From contig JANXWB010000081.1 in NCBI GenBank assembly GCA_025351345.1, positions 1 to 36,967 on the forward strand: a DNA stretch of 36,967 nt, read 5' to 3'. A program made the translations under genes and the position numbers. Positions within the stretch are counted from its first letter, which is position 1. The number at the start of each line of letters is the position of its first letter. Below are positions 33,547 through 36,967 of this stretch, in pieces. The notes under the pieces were generated by a model, which ran no database searches, was not told the DNA's origin, and saw nothing but the letters and a program-made list of their open reading frames with translations. Source of the stretch: Synechococcales cyanobacterium GL140_1_metabat_312 (lineage in GTDB: Bacteria > Cyanobacteriota > Cyanobacteriia > Leptolyngbyales > Leptolyngbyaceae).

Positions 33547-34267
33547 GACTATTGGTTTCTAGAATCTGAGCGACGAGGGATTGGAACGCTGGAAGGCTGG
33601 CGAAAGGGACCGTGGTGGTGATGGTTTGATTTGGATTTTGCTGAATGTGGGTTTGGATGATGTCGGTGAGCTTGTCGGTGATGGTGCCGGGGAATAGGAA
33701 GTTAAAGAGGATGTGGATGTCGTGGTGGCCTTGTTGAGTGAGGGTTTGAAGTTGAGTGCGTAGGCTGGGTTCGATCGACCAGTAAGCGGGGGTAGCATTC
33801 ACGGTTTGGGCGAGGGTTTCGATGACCTTGAGGCTTTCTGGGCGATTGCTTCCGTGGGTGAGGAGTAGGCGTTGTGCGCTTGAAGTGGGAAATAGGTCGG
33901 GATGGTGTTGGAGGTGTTGGCCGAGATAGGGGAGAGTGGAGAGTTTGAAGCTTGGGTCGGTGAGGGCGAGGGTTTGTTGGGCGAGGGCGACTTCTTGGGG
34001 GAGGTCTTCCATGATGTGAACGCCGGGGATGAGGAAGAGGGGAAGAATGTAGAGCCGATCGGTGCCTTGGGTGCGACTTTGTTGGGTGAAGTGCAGAATT
34101 TGTTGATGAAGGGGTTGATCTACGCCTTCAAGCTGGGCATGGAAAAGTTGGGCGTTGAGTAAGTGGGATTGAAGAATTTGCAGGAAGGTCTGGGTGGAAG
34201 CCTGGGATTTTGGATTACTGCTTCCGTGGGTAATGATGAGGTAGGCAGGTCTGCTCAAGGGATTCAC
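33527..34267 (-). CDS. sirB: Sirohydrochlorin ferrochelatase, two-domain type
   Basis: 246 residues, CbiX-fold twice in tandem. The N-terminal half has ITHGSSNPKS with the metal His, and LPLFLIPGVHIMEDLP; the C-terminal half has LLTHGSNRPES and ILFNFLFPGTITDKL. Plant and short bacterial enzymes have one such domain; cyanobacterial ones have two. It inserts Fe2+ into sirohydrochlorin to give siroheme for sulfite and nitrite reductases (cobalt use is also possible for the family). The only nearby start is GTG at 34265-34267. Its end overlaps cobA by 20 bp. Confidence 0.9.
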   Translation of the reverse strand: MNPLSRPAYLIITHGSSNPKSQASTQTFLQILQSHLLNAQLFHAQLEGVDQPLHQQILHFTQQSRTQGTDRLYILPLFLIPGVHIMEDLPQEVALAQQTLALTDPSFKLSTLPYLGQHLQHHPDLFPTSSAQRLLLTHGSNRPESLKVIETLAQTVNATPAYWSIEPSLRTQLQTLTQQGHHDIHILFNFLFPGTITDKLTDIIQTHIQQNPNQTITTTVPFASLPAFQSLVAQILETNSHAEPRI

Positions 34268-34540
34268 TAGATGGCGCTTTTATGGTTTAACCACGGCTAA
34301 GGATAACGCTTTGTGCTGAGGGATACAAGAACTAGCGTTTCAGGCCCTGAGATTTCTGAATTTGTAATTGCAGGTGGTTTACTGAAGCTGAATCGATCGG
34401 TTCAACAATTTATGATTCAAGTTAGCATAATGACGCTATTCACCCGCTGCTAGTAACCTTTCGGACTTGCCAACCAACTTGATACGGTTTGCGTGCAACG
34501 GGATTGTTCGACTGCGCTCATCTCTCACCGTGGTTTGATG
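34268..34540. other. Intergenic region between sirB and the UDG-like gene
   Basis: About 270 bp with no gene that can be supported; only a 23-codon frame (MSAVEQSRCTQTVSS) on the minus strand, judged chance. No terminator-like hairpin was found. Confidence 0.4.
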
Positions 34541-35290
34541 CTACCGCAAAAAAGCGCGTAACTTTTCCAGCTCATCACTCTGTAAACACTTAGCAAAAGA
34601 ACGATAACTGTGAGCATTTGGATGGGGGAGAAATGCAAAAAGTCTTTCACGATTCCCTATCTCAATGGACTCGGATATTGAATTTTTCGTCGAGATATTG
34701 AATTGGCTTTGAATCACTTGCCTTGCGCGTGCCCCCAGAACTACGATTACTTTTGCGCTTGCTAGTTCTAAAACTCTCAACAAGTAGGTTTGCACACATT
34801 GCTCCTGTGATTGCTCTACGCCGATTTCGGCATGAGACTTACAATGCACTATCTCGGTAAGCGCATAATCAGTGCCTGGACTAACGTTCTCCCGTTCAAG
34901 TAGCTCAATAGCACGTTGCCTAACCGATGCCCAGAATTGAGTGGAGCCACTATATTTTCCATCTAGTAGCAAGGATTTCTTACCATCAATGATCCACTGC
35001 TTACGTCCTCCCCCAAAACGATAATTGAAATAATCGTGTACTTCGCTATGTGACCAATCCCAAGTTGGGTAGTCTTCATCAGAGCCAATTGATGGATTTG
35101 AACTCAGGAAAAGGATAGGTGCTTGCTCTATCTGCCCACTCCAAGGTTCAGGCACTTGAAATTTTTCTAGTTTAAGTTGACTTTGATAATTAACAATTTT
35201 ACGACATGGGTTTTTAGCATCAGGATCCTCTCGACACTCTCGTGCGTGAGGACAATGAACAATTTCACTTAGCAGAGTTCTTTCAAGCAT
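34541..35290 (-). CDS. Uracil-DNA-glycosylase superfamily protein with Fe-S cysteines
   Basis: 249 residues from the ATG at 35288-35290. Middle part matches UDG families 4/5: APILFLSSNPSIGSD (substrate-pocket strand), TDYALTEIVHCKSH, a second Cys in EQSQEQCVQTYLL, VIVVLGARARQVI, and LPHPNAHSYRSF near the end. Two further Cys in the N-terminal stretch EIVHCPHARECRED could complete a [4Fe-4S] cluster. It probably removes or recognises a damaged base, but the catalytic Asp is uncertain. Its base composition differs from the C/A-rich neighbours on both sides, suggesting later insertion. Confidence 0.7.
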   Translation of the reverse strand: MLERTLLSEIVHCPHARECREDPDAKNPCRKIVNYQSQLKLEKFQVPEPWSGQIEQAPILFLSSNPSIGSDEDYPTWDWSHSEVHDYFNYRFGGGRKQWIIDGKKSLLLDGKYSGSTQFWASVRQRAIELLERENVSPGTDYALTEIVHCKSHAEIGVEQSQEQCVQTYLLRVLELASAKVIVVLGARARQVIQSQFNISTKNSISESIEIGNRERLFAFLPHPNAHSYRSFAKCLQSDELEKLRAFLR

Positions 35291-35339
35291 TACCAAAATA
35301 TATCAATTTATTACAAATTTATAAAAATCTAGCAGTCGA

Positions 35340-35500
35340 ACAATTATATAAACAGACAATTTTCTACCTAAGTACCCAGATTAGCCTCTTAGCCTGAATT
35401 GTTTCCGCATAAGTCCGACTTTTAGGATCTTAGACCGACAGATTATCCGCTTAAGTGCCGAAATTTGGATTTTATACTAACAGTATCAGTATATTCCATG
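35340..35500. repeat. Three degenerate tandem repeats of about 41 bp
   Basis: The units share AAGT at 35370, 35411 and 35453 with spacings of 41 and 42 bp, followed by a CCxA, TT-rich and CTTAG-like pattern (e.g. AAGTCCGACTTTTAGGATCT against AAGTGCCGAAATTTGGATTT). The array lies upstream of the UDG-like gene and ends in nested palindromes (ATACT-AAC-AGTAT at 35474-35486; TATACT..AGTATA to 35493). The unit length is not a multiple of three, so it is not coding. Confidence 0.5.
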
Positions 35501-35564
35501 ACAAAGAATCTCACTACTCTGCCTAAGATTCCACAACGATTCCAAATTCGGAGCGGATTAGCAG

Positions 35565-36731
35565 TTAGCGCGGGTCGATTTTGGCGAGTTTAGTATTTTG
35601 GAAAAAGTGAAGGGCGATCTGTTGATAATTGAGTCCTTTTTCTGCCATGCCTTTAGCTCCGTATTGGCTCATGCCGAGTCCGTGACCGAAGCCTTTACCT
35701 TGGATAATGAATGATGTGGTGCTTTGGTCTTTGGTGCTGCTTTTAGTGGTGATAATTTGGGGGACGATCGTAATCTTGGCGCTGCGGAGATTTAGAGTGT
35801 CGCGGAGGTTTTCGGTAGTGACTCGTTTTCTGCTGCCGTTGCTGATGAATTCGAGTTGGCGATAGCTGCCTCCGGCTGTTGGTTGACCGACAGGATTAAC
35901 GGCTGTAATCGGTCCGAGGCCGACAATATTACCGAGTTCGGTTCGGCTGATGATTTTGTTCCAGCTATAGACGGGGGCATTTTGATCATAGTCTTGGACG
36001 GCGCGGAGGTAGGGGACGCGGGTGCCCCAAACATCTTCGACATTTTCGGTGTGGCCGCCAGAAGAGGAATGAAAGAGGGCTTCGATGATGGTGCCGTTAT
36101 AGGTGAGAACTTGTCCGGTCGTGGCATTAACAGCGGCTTGGGTTCCGGTGGATTCGTCTTGGACTCCCCGATAGACTTGGCAGCGGGCGGTGTCGCAGAG
36201 ATCGAAGTTGCTATTACCGTCTCGGTTCCGACGGAAGAGGGCATAGGACCGGGCGGCGACGGCTTGGGCTTTGAGGGCTTCTTGGGGCCAGTTGCCGTTC
36301 ATTTCACCACCGAGAACGCTGTAGAGATAGCTTTCGAGGTCTACGTAGTTTATGGCGCTGAGTCCTCCGTTGGTGGGCGTGATGACGGTGCGACCTCGGT
36401 ACCAACGATCGCCGATCCAGACGACTCCGTTGGGGTCTTTGGGGTTGATAGCGATTCGGGGGGCACTGAACTTATCTAGGGCGATGCCACGTCCGCCTGT
36501 TGTGGCAGTGAAGCCATTCATGCCTTGGATTTCGCCGAGGGTTTGGTTGGTGCTTGCGTCGGTGATAGTTGCGTTGACGGAGCTACCGATGCGCACTTGA
36601 GAGACGTTTTCTTCGATCGCGACCCGGAGTTCGAGGCTGGCAGCTAGGGCATTTTTGGGGCTGAAAAGGCTGAGAGCGGCTATGGTGAGAAGTAGGGTTT
36701 TGGCGGCGTTGGACGTGATTGCGTTGGGCAT
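35565..36731 (-). CDS. SpoIID/LytB-domain secreted protein
   Basis: 388 residues with a signal peptide (AAKTLLLTIAALSLFSPKNALA, cleavage near 31). The rest is a SpoIID/LytB module: YVDLESYLYSVLGGEMNGNWP holds the catalytic Glu after Gly-Gly, QALKAQAVAARSYAL follows, then the C-terminal GHGLGMSQYGAKGMA block. SpoIID is a lytic transglycosylase that cleaves denuded glycan strands of peptidoglycan. In cyanobacteria such proteins are probably periplasmic wall-remodelling factors; they do not imply sporulation. The ATG at 36729-36731 is clear. Coding strand C/A-rich like cobA-sirB. Confidence 0.92.
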   Translation of the reverse strand: MPNAITSNAAKTLLLTIAALSLFSPKNALAASLELRVAIEENVSQVRIGSSVNATITDASTNQTLGEIQGMNGFTATTGGRGIALDKFSAPRIAINPKDPNGVVWIGDRWYRGRTVITPTNGGLSAINYVDLESYLYSVLGGEMNGNWPQEALKAQAVAARSYALFRRNRDGNSNFDLCDTARCQVYRGVQDESTGTQAAVNATTGQVLTYNGTIIEALFHSSSGGHTENVEDVWGTRVPYLRAVQDYDQNAPVYSWNKIISRTELGNIVGLGPITAVNPVGQPTAGGSYRQLEFISNGSRKRVTTENLRDTLNLRSAKITIVPQIITTKSSTKDQSTTSFIIQGKGFGHGLGMSQYGAKGMAEKGLNYQQIALHFFQNTKLAKIDPR

Positions 36732-36967
36732 GGGTTAGGAGGAGAATCTAGGGGTTGAGTTCTGTGAATGCTTTTTGCTTTGAGCGAAGGGTAAGCGTAT
36801 CAATCCAGATCGCGGCTTAATTGTTGTCGTGGCGTTAACGTTTTTCCCGTTGCTAGGATAGACGAGTTTGAGGGTTTTTGTTTCATTTTATTTCGGAAGT
36901 TTGGGAAATCTATAGGCAATATGGCTTAAGTGTGTGGTTTTGTGTTGGGGACTTATAGTGGTTTTGC
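36732..36967. other. Right-edge upstream region of the SpoIID-like gene
   Basis: Presumed promoter region; AT/GT-rich with no gene or hairpin recognised up to the window end. Confidence 0.35.

Noticed and set aside
32968-34162. Several plus-strand frames (86-119 codons) over cobA and sirB
   Set aside because: Shadow frames of the two siroheme genes, caused by their strand composition bias.
35856-36479. Open plus-strand frame of 207 codons antisense to the SpoIID-like gene
   Set aside because: The composition (Gly/Asp/Val-rich without domains) is what a C/A-rich coding strand gives on its complement; the minus-strand gene has clear motifs.
35565-36731. SpoIID homologue as a sign of sporulation
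   Set aside because: The domain is common in cyanobacteria as a wall-remodelling module; no other sporulation gene is present.
1-36967. tRNA, rRNA, CRISPR array, prophage or plasmid replication genes
   Set aside because: No conserved RNA signatures, regular spaced repeats or replication/phage proteins were found by eye on either strand.

Overview
The window is cyanobacterial chromosome. The palindrome GCGATCGC and its core CGATCG (the HIP1 element) recur throughout. The gene families also fit: a ClpR/ClpP3 pair, a carotenoid ketolase CrtW, a long two-domain sirohydrochlorin chelatase, a J-domain/TPR protein and several small cyanobacterium-type proteins. No rRNA, tRNA or CRISPR array was seen. 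The species cannot be named from the sequence.

Layout. (1) 1-7.9 kb is mostly housekeeping: the tail of an IS1-like transposase, asnS, small conserved proteins, an RsbW-type anti-sigma kinase, a J-domain protein, the clpR-clpP3 operon with a clear terminator, a long structured intergenic region, and an RNase D-like exonuclease. (2) 7.9-11.3 kb is accessory: three tiny stress-type membrane or acidic proteins (one of only 51 codons), the wreck of an NB-ARC ATPase killed partly by a 43-bp tandem duplication, and a small membrane-anchored protein. (3) 11.4-15.5 kb is a tightly packed four-gene cassette: family 2 glycosyltransferase, acyl-CoA-dehydrogenase-fold flavoprotein, PIG-L deacetylase (frameshifted) and NodS-like methyltransferase. 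This is the most interesting region. Its chemistry (glycosyl transfer, N-deacetylation, N-methylation, flavin oxidation) suggests an unidentified modified amino-sugar product. (4) 16-29.7 kb holds a 1220-residue GAF/PAS histidine kinase, crtW overlapping a frameshifted methyltransferase, a hemerythrin-domain protein, a zinc alcohol dehydrogenase, an asymmetric heterodimeric ABC exporter, and a lipid kinase meeting a PAP2 phosphatase tail to tail. (5) 29.8-36.9 kb returns to housekeeping: recJ, rimM, cobA and sirB (siroheme synthesis), a uracil-DNA-glycosylase-like Fe-S protein that looks inserted, and a SpoIID/LytB protein.

How the genes fit together. ClpR/ClpP3 form one mixed protease core. 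CobA and SirB act in sequence from uroporphyrinogen III to siroheme. The two ABC half-transporters have complementary intact and degenerate ATP sites. The lipid kinase and PAP2 phosphatase have opposite chemistries. Regions 2-4 read as a stress and cell-envelope accessory zone. Two genes there carry single frameshifts in otherwise well-conserved sequence, so their activity, or the base calls, should be checked.
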